Shown here: positions 11,001-19,448 of the stretch, in pieces
How the letters are laid out: every line of letters starts with the position of its first letter
Position numbering within the stretch: the first letter of the stretch is position 1
Assembly: GCA_013306675.1 (NCBI GenBank)
Contig: JABLUY010000147.1
Coordinates: 31,354-95,353 of the forward strand
DNA: 64,000 nucleotides
Source of the DNA: Thraustochytrium sp. TN22
Taxonomy: Eukaryota; Sar; Bigyra; Thraustochytrida; Thraustochytriidae
Direction: 5' to 3'
Program-made: the position numbers and the translations under genes
Notes under the pieces: generated by a model
What the model was told of the DNA's origin: nothing
The model's input: the letters and a program-made list of their open reading frames with translations, nothing else
Database searches by the model: none

Positions 11001-11798
11001 TACGAGATGGAGAATCGCGCACGCACAACAACGCTGCGCGACTCGCTCAGAAGGTATTGCGCGACCAGTGCTGAGCAAGTCAATGAACGAGCACGCCAAA
11101 GGTCCTCCACATCGCGCGACCAGACGTATAGCGGTGGATTCAAGGCGCTCAGCATGATGCGGGACCCAGATCGCGCGCAGGTCACAAGCTTCAAGGCACC
11201 GACCAGCAAGACCAATCACAAGGTCCTCTGCACCACGGCGATCCTGGCACACATGACACAAGGCGCAAACGTGGTGAGCCATGAAACATTCAAGACAACG
11301 CAGGGAAGCTCGCCGCAACAGCCGTCCAAGAAGCTCTGGGTATCTTTCGGCTTTCGCTCCAACAAACGTGAGCCCACGATCGAGCTCATCACGAGGGAAG
11401 GGCGCCGGGAAGAGAAAACGGTCGTCATCCTAGCACAGTCGAAGGTTTACGGCCTCCGCTTCCAGCCGATGGGAGTCCATGGCTCCAGCAACCGAGGTAG
11501 CGACCCGCGCAGGGCCATCATTCGAGCCTTCTTGGCTACAAACGAGCATCACATTGAAGCGGACTTTCCGCTCACAGCACTCGGCAAGAACCCGGCTCAG
11601 ACGCTCGCCCAGATCGTCCGAGTCAAATCGGCGGGAAGCTCCATGGGCTGGGCGCTGGCCTTCCGCCAAAGCCAGGTGACTCGCGCGCTGCTATCGACAG
11701 CGCAGCGTCTGGACCAGGCGTCCAAGGCTTTGCGCGAGGCCATGAACGACGCGGCGGCCACTGCCTCTAACGGCGCAAGAAAACTATTTAACTCTTAA
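8076..11798 (+). CDS. P-element/THAP9-like DDE transposase, intact 1240-residue reading frame
   Basis: Start chosen at 8076 because the context GCCACCATGG is a perfect Kozak match; the frame is open a little further up. A Cys-rich segment about 167-216 (CQGF...CDAC...CNRSYMC) may bind zinc. Features matching the P-element/THAP9 transposase family as I know it: LPIPTVTTLQ (about 369), like the family's LPLPS-TL motif; YVITMDGIEAK (about 410-420), first catalytic Asp region; CSDAAASNQKGF (about 532), like the family's SDGA-SN motif with the second Asp; CKLRLQLISPAVQ (about 724), like the VRLAAQ-S segment; and SMIREPCQ...LSQFG (about 868-885), like the IR...QF block. An acidic insert lies at about 560-600. 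No frameshift or stop is present and codon use matches host genes. I found no terminal inverted repeats or target duplication, so it is either a domesticated gene or an element whose ends are not recognisable. Confidence 0.7.
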   Translation: MENQTRFVERLSELVASAPGLWGLWWSPEPNHIPSRFARWSRWRATKANNICVLELDGGQYCLLYDKERKKKRHWFCIVQAGNWSEPGTLRGHVDALRCGPNAPTPEQMMVLNDLLSGMKALVQEYSCKRQRTDASASPADDQPVVRSSRNAGPETGGAPAPPAARCQGFPAAYCFSDSVDSNGTTGWSTTCTGGTATKRCDACVKAFACNRSYMCRLRTALMTRDVTLDDDVTFDKLVEVIVRMRRTNEDLERKIKRITAEQARPREPEGSESTRELVELIERVNVPSSHFLYKFTFSMYHAMEAYMTGKGQYHWDTNPHSRVVKSFFMFIHMLPHSSRILNALHGYGQMGRGNNANKGPINIHLFNLPIPTVTTLQKSVGRLGSPYTPFRSGCIERFCKAMLAKGSLLYVITMDGIEAKRDGLLEVASFEGKPYLIGLDYYEEERIRARHKDEGKEEADIVQELFTFRGSIAAAKLVTVILKSPDNRIRIPVAAVPVRSENASAISRIVNDVVERVREASGDRLEPMAVCSDAAASNQKGFAQSAISDEATRPGANGVDEEDEEADDDDSDLEDHDVREQDQDGCEEDSAAANPPAAPAASPARLVLDKDHIVKAFVGQLRRKQLRHKGKSYQLIELLIGLRNNKPCLSAKGLCRSADIPLQELLAGGLSPESIECLAKVLPASAFLDESRTKLRISAHEAIRNAMRILVTPAALDDSDPMNCKLRLQLISPAVQRVLRMAELSEHTGVLAELMQIGTDMYYIFEKDDFRACEVKRTQRQDRSIGEVAAAGQHIQVKLEAWYHDYHVPINGKTNTSGFISTLTFRNLISFCSVWRELEQRSHEEGIADSIVPRALQSMDNETLHSMIREPCQDISIKTGLSQFGACALRMAVLAEPRRGYILLTSRDIMAQYSTMERERIEAGEFLRVESSDCVNPFEKLCGPMYYNNAWDGCAKETKLPKTCEAWTEQLRAMYEMENRARTTTLRDSLRRYCATSAEQVNERARQRSSTSRDQTYSGGFKALSMMRDPDRAQVTSFKAPTSKTNHKVLCTTAILAHMTQGANVVSHETFKTTQGSSPQQPSKKLWVSFGFRSNKREPTIELITREGRREEKTVVILAQSKVYGLRFQPMGVHGSSNRGSDPRRAIIRAFLATNEHHIEADFPLTALGKNPAQTLAQIVRVKSAGSSMGWALAFRQSQVTRALLSTAQRLDQASKALREAMNDAAATASNGARKLFNS

Positions 11799-12443
11799 GA
11801 GGAAAGGACAAGAACTTGACATAAAGGCATCACTTGACGATCATCTGGATCTCTCACCGCCTCGACGTGTAGCGTAAGTCTCACGCGCAGCCGCCACAAC
11901 GCGCGCGCTGGGAGCTCAGCTAGCGCTCACTCGCCACGCGAGCGAGCGCTAGAGCCTCATAACGCGCACTCGCTACGCGAGCGAGCGCGGAACCGCGGCG
12001 GACTGTGCGAGGAACGCTTCCCAGGCTAATATGGGCCGCCAGAGCGACCAACCGACCCCTCAGGTGCGGAGAAGTGCAAAGCTTGTGTTGCGGAGAGCGT
12101 GGCAATTCGCCGCGGCGGCGCGATACGTTAACGGGCGGAATGCAGCCTGAGCTGCTGCAACCGATGGACCGCTGCCGGCGCCCCGCCGGCGCCGCCACTG
12201 GCGACGAGTGTGCGCGCTACGAGGACCGTTTCTAGGACCTTGGGGACATGTGATGCGTGGAGGCCGCACGCGGCGGCCCAAGCACGCCTGGGCAGATCGA
12301 CCGAGCCAGGGGTGGGGCCCCGGCGAAGCAGCAGGCGAGCTACCTTGCCTGACGGTGAGTGAGTGCGTGCGTCCGGCGTGCGTCCAAGTTGGAGAGGGGC
12401 GGCGCGGAGCTTCGCAGAGCTCGCCACCCGGAGGCTCAGCGAC
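11799..12443. other. intergenic region with two adjacent GC hairpins
   Basis: No gene seen. 11931-11960 can fold as a stem (arms TAGCGCTC and GAGCGCTA around CGCCACGCG) and 11967-11993 is a related hairpin built on CTCGCTACGCGAGCGAG. The rest is the leader of the next gene, whose frame opens at 12363 but whose best ATG is 12444. Confidence 0.5.
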
Positions 12444-14828
12444 ATGGCGGACGACCCATACGACTTCGACTTCGACGTCGCTAGGGGCGCGTCGCGCAGC
12501 ACATCGCGCATGGCGAATCATAGCGTCTTCCGCACTACGAAGGACAAGGGAGAGGACCATCAGACGGCCCTTCAGCGTGGCGAGTACTACCTGCGCAAGT
12601 ACAGCAAGAACACGGCGGCGCTGACGCCGACCTCAAGCCAAGCCGACAGCGATCGCTTCCTGGATCCAGACTATGACGACGCGGACAGGGGTGATGTTGA
12701 CGACGAAGACGAGGAGGAGGACGAGGAGGACGAGGAGGACGAGGAAAGCGGCGCAATCAGCGGCTTTCGGCAGGTCGATCTCAGGTACAGTGATGTCGCT
12801 GGAAGCGACGAAGAATCCGTGCTGCGAAACTCAGGCGCGCCACGTGGGCTCTCGCGAAGTGGGGGAACGCTCAATTTACACCTGGACGTACCCACAATCG
12901 GCGCACTGGACGTCGAGAATTTGCTCACCTCTACCGACGATCAGCGGAGCACTGCACTCGGGGTGAGTGGCGGTGCAGCTGCCTCGCACTCTGGATTCGA
13001 TCGCTTCGCCTCGCCCTGGCAAGCATCGCCTCCGACTTCGCCAGCCTCCGCTGTGTCCCCGCTCACTTCGCATCGCAAGGGTCTGGTGTACGAGCGGCAC
13101 GAGTCAAGCTCGAAGAGGGAATGGCTTGATGATGCTGCTGTTGGTGGTGCTGGCGGTGCTGCTGCCGGTGATGGCGATGATGATGAGGAGGAAGTCAAGA
13201 TGCCCGACGCGGACCTCGAAACGAGCGAAGGTAGCGTGGAGGAAAATGATGAGGACTACGCCGCGGCGCTGCGCGAGATTCAGCGCGAGGAAGAGTCGCG
13301 CCGACGCGAAGCCCTGGCCATGATGTACTCGGCCGCCACAGACCCGGCGTCGCCACCACCGCCAGCTCAAGAGACTGAGCGCCCGGTCAGAAGTCGCCTG
13401 CCCCTGGAAGAGGGAGACGAGAGCGCCAGCGAATCAGAAGGCGAGGCGTTTGCCATAGCCCTGCGGCAAATGGAGGAGGAGGAGGCGCAGCGGCGGCGCG
13501 AGGCACTGAGCATGATGCAGCCGGCATCTGAATCGACACCGCAGACTCGCTCCCAGGACCTCCACGTGCACATCAACGACAGCACATACGCGGGCGGCCA
13601 TGGCGAAAATGTCGGATCGGCGCGGGCGCTGGGCAGCGCCCGCGACGACAGCGCCGCAGTGCAGACGGCCTACAGTTCATCCTTCGCAGAGGAGGAAGGG
13701 CCGTCCGCCCCTGCACAGCGTGAGCCGTACTCGTCGAGGTCCGTCTATAGCCGCGTGTCGGCGCGTTCGATTCGGTCCGGCGTGAGCGGGCGGTCGCTGC
13801 GGTCGGGGCGTTCGATCCTTACGCATCGCTCGCGGATCCATCGCAGCGAAACCGCCGCAGAGTCCTCGGCAGATGAGGCGTACAGCGCAGATGACTTCGA
13901 GTCCGACGCGGATGGGCCCCTATCGCCGCGGTCTGTGAGGTCCGCGAGGTCTACGCGTTCCACGCGATCGCAGTTGGCCACTCGGCAGGACCACCTCGAG
14001 CCGTCGTGCCGTGCCGAAGCTTCGGGATCGGGCCCGCAGTCCGCACGAACGCAGCTTCGTGGGTCGCCACCCTCACAGTCAGTCCCACATTCTCCGCGTT
14101 CGCCGCGGCCCGAGGTACGCTCGCCTAGGCTGTTGCGTCATGAGGAACCTGAGGAGGCTTCTTCTTTTGCGCGGAATGCGGCCAGGGCCAAGGTCGTACA
14201 CGAGGCGTCCACACAGTATGTGGAGTCGCGGGAGGTGGAGGTCCAGGCCAACTTAGTCGTTTCCGCCTCGGGCATGGTTTACGAGCTGCCCGAGGCACCG
14301 GTTGGCGCGATCGCCCCAACGCTCCTGCCACGTCCCGGCCCGCAGAGGCAAGGTAACGGCGGCATGTGCAGCTCGTGCTCGTGCGGTGCCCACGCCAGCG
14401 GAGCGGCCGGTTCGGAAAACAGGTTCGCGCAGACTGCCTTGGAGGCGCTGCTCAACCCGCTCAACCCGACCTACACGAGCGTCTACGCGCAGGCCCGGGG
14501 AGCGCCCGGGGTGGAGGCGCAAGCGAGTTCCCCAGAGACCGCTCCCGGCAAGGCTGATTTGCCGCGCACTCGTCAGGCGGCTGGCTTCGACGGCCTTACG
14601 GCATCGCTCCTGGCGACGAACAACATGTTCAAGCGCAACTTGGAGATGATCCGGGAGCATTTGCAAGAGTGCCGGCGGGAGGCGGACCGCGCCATGGGCG
14701 ACACCAGCTCCGGCAGCAAGCCGTACACTCGCTTCAGCGACGTTCAGGCGTACATCGCCGGCCATCGGCCAAAGGTACGATCCGCTGCCGAGGTGCAGGC
14801 CGCCTTGCACGCGCAGGGCCAGCTCTGA
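12444..14828 (+). CDS. acidic, mostly disordered protein with C-terminal DUF4614 (C19orf44-like) domain
   Basis: 794 residues from ATG 12444 (context GCGACATGG); an open frame reaches 12363 without a better start. Residues about 95-125 are a Glu/Asp run. Two related Glu/Arg helices, DYAAALREIQREEESRRREALAMM-like and EAFAIALRQMEEEEAQRRREALSMM-like, lie about 60 residues apart and look like an internal duplication. A Ser/Arg-rich part (about 430-540) contains many RSxRS steps. The C-terminal 75 residues (LLATNNMFKRNLEMIREHL...FSDVQAYIAGHRP) resemble the conserved C terminus of human C19orf44, whose family ends in a YIRxHRP motif (family knowledge, from memory). Function in that family is poorly known. 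The domain call is moderate; the frame as a gene is firm. Confidence 0.6.
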   Translation: MADDPYDFDFDVARGASRSTSRMANHSVFRTTKDKGEDHQTALQRGEYYLRKYSKNTAALTPTSSQADSDRFLDPDYDDADRGDVDDEDEEEDEEDEEDEESGAISGFRQVDLRYSDVAGSDEESVLRNSGAPRGLSRSGGTLNLHLDVPTIGALDVENLLTSTDDQRSTALGVSGGAAASHSGFDRFASPWQASPPTSPASAVSPLTSHRKGLVYERHESSSKREWLDDAAVGGAGGAAAGDGDDDEEEVKMPDADLETSEGSVEENDEDYAAALREIQREEESRRREALAMMYSAATDPASPPPPAQETERPVRSRLPLEEGDESASESEGEAFAIALRQMEEEEAQRRREALSMMQPASESTPQTRSQDLHVHINDSTYAGGHGENVGSARALGSARDDSAAVQTAYSSSFAEEEGPSAPAQREPYSSRSVYSRVSARSIRSGVSGRSLRSGRSILTHRSRIHRSETAAESSADEAYSADDFESDADGPLSPRSVRSARSTRSTRSQLATRQDHLEPSCRAEASGSGPQSARTQLRGSPPSQSVPHSPRSPRPEVRSPRLLRHEEPEEASSFARNAARAKVVHEASTQYVESREVEVQANLVVSASGMVYELPEAPVGAIAPTLLPRPGPQRQGNGGMCSSCSCGAHASGAAGSENRFAQTALEALLNPLNPTYTSVYAQARGAPGVEAQASSPETAPGKADLPRTRQAAGFDGLTASLLATNNMFKRNLEMIREHLQECRREADRAMGDTSSGSKPYTRFSDVQAYIAGHRPKVRSAAEVQAALHAQGQL

Positions 14829-14951
14829 CTGTGCGTAAGTGGTTTTCTGGGACCACTAGCTAGAGGCCTACCGTAAGAACTTATCATTCACTTGTGCGCC
14901 GCATTGATCTCCCCGTGAGACAACGAAGGTCAGCCCAATACTCTTCCTTTT

Positions 14952-15980
14952 TTACTGTTTCGACCTCGCTTGAGACTGCAGGTAGGCGGCGGCCTCTTCG
15001 CGCGCTTTGGCGAGCACCGGCGCCGACTGGCGGCGGTGGAGGGACATCGGCATGGCGGCGCGGATCTCCTCCATGCGCGCAAAGTCGAGGTCCACGACGC
15101 CAAGCGCTTCGGGTTCGACGCCCAGATCGCAGGCCACAGCGCCATAGGGGTCGACGACAAGCGAGTGACCATAGGACTCGCGCTTGCGCGCAACCTCGGT
15201 GTCCTCGGCGTTGTGCACGCCGCTCTGCGCGGCGGCGACGACGTAGGTCTGCGTCTCGATTGCGCGTGAGCGGAGCAGCACGTGCCAGTGCGCCTTGCCC
15301 GTGGTGGGCATAAAGGCAGAGGGCGCAAGAATGACGTGCGCCCCCAAGTCGCGCAGGATGGCGTAGAGCTCCGGGAAGCGCATGTCATAGCAGGTTGTAA
15401 CGCCGATGTTGCCCACGGGCGTGTCGCGCACGATGATAACCTGGTCGCCGGCAAGCGTGGAATCAGACTCGCGGAAGCCGCCGTCCACGTCTACATCGAA
15501 AAGGTGCACCTTGCGATACGCGGCGACCAGCTCGCCGGCGTGATCGATGATGCAGTGCGTGTTGGCGATCTTGCCAGGCGCCGCTGCCAGCTCCGCACCG
15601 GCGAGGCGCTCGTGGAAGCCGCCCAGCGACATCCACATGGCCTCTTCGCGCGCGATGCCCTTGAGCGCAGTCAAAGTGGGACCAGTCAGCTCCTCAGCAG
15701 CCTCGGCGCTGTCGCGCGTGCCGGGCCTGCCCATGAACTCGAAGGCCTCCGGGAAGCACACCAAGCTGGCACCCTTGGCCTTGGCCTCGCGCGTGAGGCG
15801 GCGAACAGCTTCAAGATTTGCGCTCTGCAGCGCGCTCGTCGCGGCCCATTAGTCTTCGTCGTCTCAAGGCAAAGCAAGCCAGGCACGGCAGCCCTCGACT
15901 CCGTGACGTACCTTGTCGAGCGACGAGCACATTTGCGCTACGGCGAGCCGCCGCAGGCTGCCGGTGGTGGACGACGCCAT
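14952..15980 (-). CDS. nitrilase-superfamily amidase (Nit1/deaminated-glutathione-amidase type), two exons
   Basis: Predicted join of exon 1 15980-15912 (23 codons) and exon 2 15824-14952; 313 residues. The 87-bp intron (15911-15825) has donor AAG|GTACGT and acceptor CTGCAG|AGC and keeps frame, joining RRLAVAQMCSSLDK to SANLEAVRRLTREA, exactly where nitrilases continue. The catalytic triad is complete: Glu49 (CFPEAFEF), Lys128 (YRKVHLFDVD) and Cys168 (VTTCYDMRFPEL). The YRKVHLFDVD form and total length fit the Nit1 group, which hydrolyses deaminated glutathione (family knowledge), rather than true nitrilases. No targeting sequence is obvious. The promoter side (16140-16175) is rich in CTAG steps. 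Substrate assignment is inference. Confidence 0.85.
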
Positions 15981-16372
15981 CACTGCTGCAGGTTGGTATG
16001 GCTCCTGCTGCTCCTGCCGCCGCCGCCGCCGCCGCCAGAGCTGCCGCCGCCGCTGCTCCTGGCGGTGCCCTTTGGAGCGCGCGCCTGCCTGCCACGCACG
16101 CGCTGCTTCGCTTGCCACTTGCCACACGCCACGCTTCTCCGCAGCTAGTAGAGCTAGCGCTCTAGAGCTAGGAGGTCGTCGTCTCGCCGGCGACTCTCGC
16201 GGCGCAGTCAGCCTGAGCCCCGTTTTTCCGGCCTGCCCGGCAGAGCTAGTACGAGGATAACCAGCGCGCGCCGCCGGCGCGTCTCGCCTTGGACGAGCGG
16301 AAGGCAGGCGCCGTGCCGGAGCTGCTCGCGGTGCGGGCCTTGCTGTTCGAGGTGCAGCAGGGAACTGCGCTG
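15981..16372. other. gene-free stretch between nitrilase and PrimPol genes
   Basis: Upstream side of the nitrilase gene and downstream side of PrimPol (both on the minus strand). 16018-16060 is a CCG/CTG-rich microsatellite. 16140-16175 contains several CTAG/AGCTAG steps around TAGAGCTAGCGCTCTAGAGC. Nothing else recognised. Confidence 0.5.
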
Positions 16373-17689
16373 CTAGAGTTGCTGGCGCGGACAGGCCCCG
16401 TCTCCTCCCAGGGCGCGGCGACGGCGTACGAGCGCAGCAGCGATGTCCTCAGGGAGAGCCCAGACCACGGAGCGAAAGGCGGAGGCGGCGCAGGTCGGGT
16501 CATAACAGGCCTGGTAAAAGGTGGCGGCGTCTAGGTCCACGACGTAGTAGACGTTATTGGAGCGGTGCTCGCGGCGGATGCGGTGACAGTAGCGCGCGCT
16601 TCGCAAGGACATGCGCAGCTCGCGGTCGCCAAGGCTCCAGGCGCGGAGCTCAGGCGCGCGGGACCCCGGGCCTGCGGCTTGCTGGGCGTGGCGCAGCACG
16701 TGGACGTCGACCTCCGGAAATGGCGATGGCCCGTTGTCCAGCGCTTGCTGGCGCTGGGCCGATGCCGAGACCGGTGCCTTGGCTATGCTTGACGGTTTCC
16801 CTGGGCGAATGGTGGCCAGCAGCGTCGGGTGCCGGAGACACGCGGCAGGGCGGTCGCCGCGCAGCCGCGTGACCATGGATGCTTCCAGGAACTCGGCGAC
16901 GCCCGCGCGCGTGGCGTCGTCCACTGGGTGCGTGTTGCGCGCGTCGCAGGGGAGCAGCACGGTGCGCTTGGCGTACTTGGAGCTCAGATACAGACGGAAG
17001 GTGCGGTTGCGCGTGTAGACGGCGAGGTCCACAAAGGGCGAGATCTCGCCGTCCTTGTCGTAGACGAGCAGCTGCTGGCGAGCAGACTCGAAGACGGCGC
17101 GGGCGAATCGTCCGCATGCGCGATTGTCTGCAAAGTAGGGCCCGGCGCCGGCTGGCAGGCTCACAATGAGGTGGCGGGAGAACTTGCGGTCGGTGGTAGA
17201 GTCGAGCTCCACGAAGTCGCGGCGGCGCAAAGCGAGGCCAAAGAGCTCCAACATGCGCGTTGCGGTGGCGCCGACCACGACGTCGACGAGTGCGTCGCCA
17301 TCCACGTCTGGATTGCGCTCCACAGGGAACTCGAGGTCAAAGTACAGCTTGCAGGCGTCAGCCTCGCGAATCACCTCGTAGACGTGCCGTTTCGTTGGCG
17401 AGATGTCCATGTACCAGGCGAAAAAGTCTTCTCTGCCGGCCACCAAAAAGGCGCGCTTCCCGCCCGTGCCTTTTTCTTGTGCGAAGACGAGCGGCCTGTC
17501 CCAGCCCTGGCCAAGTGCGCGGCGCGCCTCGTCGTCCAGGGCGTCCACGAACTCGAAGGCCTGCGCCTGCCTCGCGTAGACGCGTGGTGGCTTGGCGAGC
17601 GACGTGGTCGCGGGCGTGTCCGCAGCCGTCCCTGCGCACTGCTCGGTGCCGTAGAAGCGCTCCGCGCGCACGCGCTTGCGGCCCGGCAT
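16373..17689 (-). CDS. PRIMPOL: PrimPol (CCDC111-type primase-polymerase)
   Basis: 438 residues from ATG 17689 (the frame is open upstream, but only from a GTG). AEP catalytic core: LYFDLEF carries Asp118 and Glu120 (metal ligands), SRHLIV at 171-176 is the nucleotide-binding SxH motif, and FVDLAVYTRNRTFR carries the third acidic residue Asp221. The C-terminal UL52-type zinc finger has Cys368, His375, Cys395 and Cys400, the same C-x6-H ... C-x4-C spacing as human PrimPol (family knowledge). The enzyme reprimes and bypasses lesions at stalled forks in nucleus and mitochondrion. It lacks the long C-terminal RPA-binding tail of the human protein, consistent with its shorter length. It is divergently transcribed from the SAC3 gene across 193 bp. 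Confidence 0.9.
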   Translation of the reverse strand: MPGRKRVRAERFYGTEQCAGTAADTPATTSLAKPPRVYARQAQAFEFVDALDDEARRALGQGWDRPLVFAQEKGTGGKRAFLVAGREDFFAWYMDISPTKRHVYEVIREADACKLYFDLEFPVERNPDVDGDALVDVVVGATATRMLELFGLALRRRDFVELDSTTDRKFSRHLIVSLPAGAGPYFADNRACGRFARAVFESARQQLLVYDKDGEISPFVDLAVYTRNRTFRLYLSSKYAKRTVLLPCDARNTHPVDDATRAGVAEFLEASMVTRLRGDRPAACLRHPTLLATIRPGKPSSIAKAPVSASAQRQQALDNGPSPFPEVDVHVLRHAQQAAGPGSRAPELRAWSLGDRELRMSLRSARYCHRIRREHRSNNVYYVVDLDAATFYQACYDPTCAASAFRSVVWALPEDIAAALVRRRRALGGDGACPRQQL

Positions 17690-17882
17690 GGACGCCACGA
17701 TTTCGGGCCACGACTGCAGTCTGTGCCAGTGGTGGCGGTTAGTGTTGAGGAGCTGAGCCAGACGATGGTTTGGTTGCCATCCCAGACTCGTGACAACGAA
17801 GATAATAACCCAACGCGCGGCGCAAGGCGGGCCGCAGCCGCAGAATCTCAATCGCACGAGGCCACGCGGCACGTGCGACAGG
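17690..17882. promoter_or_regulatory. 193-bp bidirectional promoter (PrimPol / SAC3)
   Basis: The ATGs of PrimPol (17689, minus) and the SAC3-like gene (17883, plus) are 193 bp apart, so one short region must serve both. It contains a TGCCAGTG octamer at 17724-17731, 35 bp from the PrimPol ATG. No TATA box recognised. Confidence 0.55.
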
Positions 17883-19271
17883 ATGCAGCGCGGCGCGCGG
17901 CGGAGCGGGCCCAGGAGCCGCGGGCGCGGCGGCCGGCGCGGTGGCAGCGGGCCTGGCGGGCGTGGCAGTCGGCCCGCGCCGCGCAGTCAGGAGGTTAGCC
18001 CAAGCCGCTGGCAGCGGGGCGAAAGCGACAGCGGCAACGACAGCGGCGGCGCGGCGCAGCGCGCGGGCGCAGGCGCGGGCGCGGGCGAGGGCGCGGGCGT
18101 CGGCGTGCGGGCACGGTGTAAGGACGTTGGCGTGCGGGCACGGTGTAAGGACATGTGCCCAGCCGCAGAGCGCGCGGCGCGCGAGGCAGAGAACGACCTG
18201 GACGACCTGGAGGTGGCCGGCACGGAGCAGCGCGAGGTGCGCGGGAAGCTGCAAGAGGTGCGGGTGACCTCGGCGGCGCTGGCGGTGAAGAAGTACAGGC
18301 GCAGCGCGGCCGGACGCGACGCGGACGTGCGGGACAGCGGCGCGGTGCGCGACGTGGAGACGCTGGCGCGCACGACGCGGTACCTGGCGCTTGAAGTGCT
18401 GGAGCCGCGGCTGGGCGCCGCCCAGGGCGGCGTGGAGGCGGTGCGCGCCCTAGACCGCGCGTACGCCTTTGTGAGTGACCGATTTCGCGCCGTGCGGCAG
18501 GACCTGACGGTTCAGAGCGCGCACAACGGCGACGTGGCGAGGCTCTTGGAGACGCAAGTGGCGACGCATTTTTGCGCGTTGCTGCAGCTCTCGTCGCCAG
18601 CGCGAGAGGACAAGGGCCCGACGCAGCTCGGCTTTGTGCGCAAGCTCTGCCTGGAGCAGATTTCGCAAGCGCTGGTACCGCTGCTAGAGACGTACGAAGC
18701 GCTGCGCGCGGGCGGCACGGAGCCGCCGCGGCGCGAGCCGAGCCTGCGCGGTGTGGCGCTTCTTCTCCAGGGCGCCGGGAGCGACCTCGGCATATCGATG
18801 CTCGGGGCGAACTGGCTGCAAGTCCCGTCGTCGGTGCGGTCTTCGCGCGAGATGCGCGAGGCGCTCCTCCTCGTGCGATTATGGCGTCGTGGCGACGCCC
18901 GGGGTTTCGTGCGGGCACAGGCGCACGTTTCTTGCCCATTGCTGCGTCTGGTGGCGGGCGGCTTGCTCGCGCACGTCATGGCGCAGGGCCTTGAACACAT
19001 GAATGCAAGCTACACGCAGCGCGAGCCCATGCCAGTCTCGCGGGCGTCACGACTTCTGGCGGCAGAGTCGGTGCCCGCCCTTGTGGAGCACTTGTGCCGC
19101 GCGTGCGGGCTGCACGTGGCGGCCGGGGAGGGGGGGGAGGGGATGCGCGTGACCTTCAAGTCTGCTTCGTTCAACCGCAGCGGGCCCGCGACAAGTCCAT
19201 GGACTCGTACCCTGCACGGGGAGAGCGAAAAAGGACTGTTGGTGGAGGTGATGCGATGGGCGACGGCATGA
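17883..19271 (+). CDS. SAC3/GANP-domain protein (SAC3D1-like)
   Basis: 462 residues from ATG 17883. The N-terminal ~100 residues are Arg/Gly-rich and low complexity, with a perfect repeat of VRARCKD. The SAC3/GANP block begins with DMCPAAERAAREAENDLDDLEV, like the family's MCP-x-x-E-x-x-x-RE start, then KKYRRSAAGRDADVRDSGAVRDVETLARTTRYL and an all-alpha region ending about residue 330 (RAYAFVSDRFRAVRQDLTVQ; VATHFCALLQLSS). SAC3 proteins scaffold TREX-2 (mRNA export) or, for the short SAC3D1 type, act at spindle and centrosome (family knowledge). The small size points to the SAC3D1/LENG8-like side rather than full Sac3 (inference). Confidence 0.75.
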   Translation: MQRGARRSGPRSRGRGGRRGGSGPGGRGSRPAPRSQEVSPSRWQRGESDSGNDSGGAAQRAGAGAGAGEGAGVGVRARCKDVGVRARCKDMCPAAERAAREAENDLDDLEVAGTEQREVRGKLQEVRVTSAALAVKKYRRSAAGRDADVRDSGAVRDVETLARTTRYLALEVLEPRLGAAQGGVEAVRALDRAYAFVSDRFRAVRQDLTVQSAHNGDVARLLETQVATHFCALLQLSSPAREDKGPTQLGFVRKLCLEQISQALVPLLETYEALRAGGTEPPRREPSLRGVALLLQGAGSDLGISMLGANWLQVPSSVRSSREMREALLLVRLWRRGDARGFVRAQAHVSCPLLRLVAGGLLAHVMAQGLEHMNASYTQREPMPVSRASRLLAAESVPALVEHLCRACGLHVAAGEGGEGMRVTFKSASFNRSGPATSPWTRTLHGESEKGLLVEVMRWATA

Positions 19272-19448
19272 CTTTGCGAGGAGCAACGCGCGACGATACC
19301 ATTGATGATCATGAAGGAAGAAGAAGAGGGTGCAAATAAGATGGATGAATGAATGAATGGAAAGGAAAGGAATGAGGCAGAGCCGGGCCGGGCGTGTGTG
19401 CGAAGTCGCGAGCCGAACCTGTGCGTGTTTGTGTGTGTTCAGTTTTTC

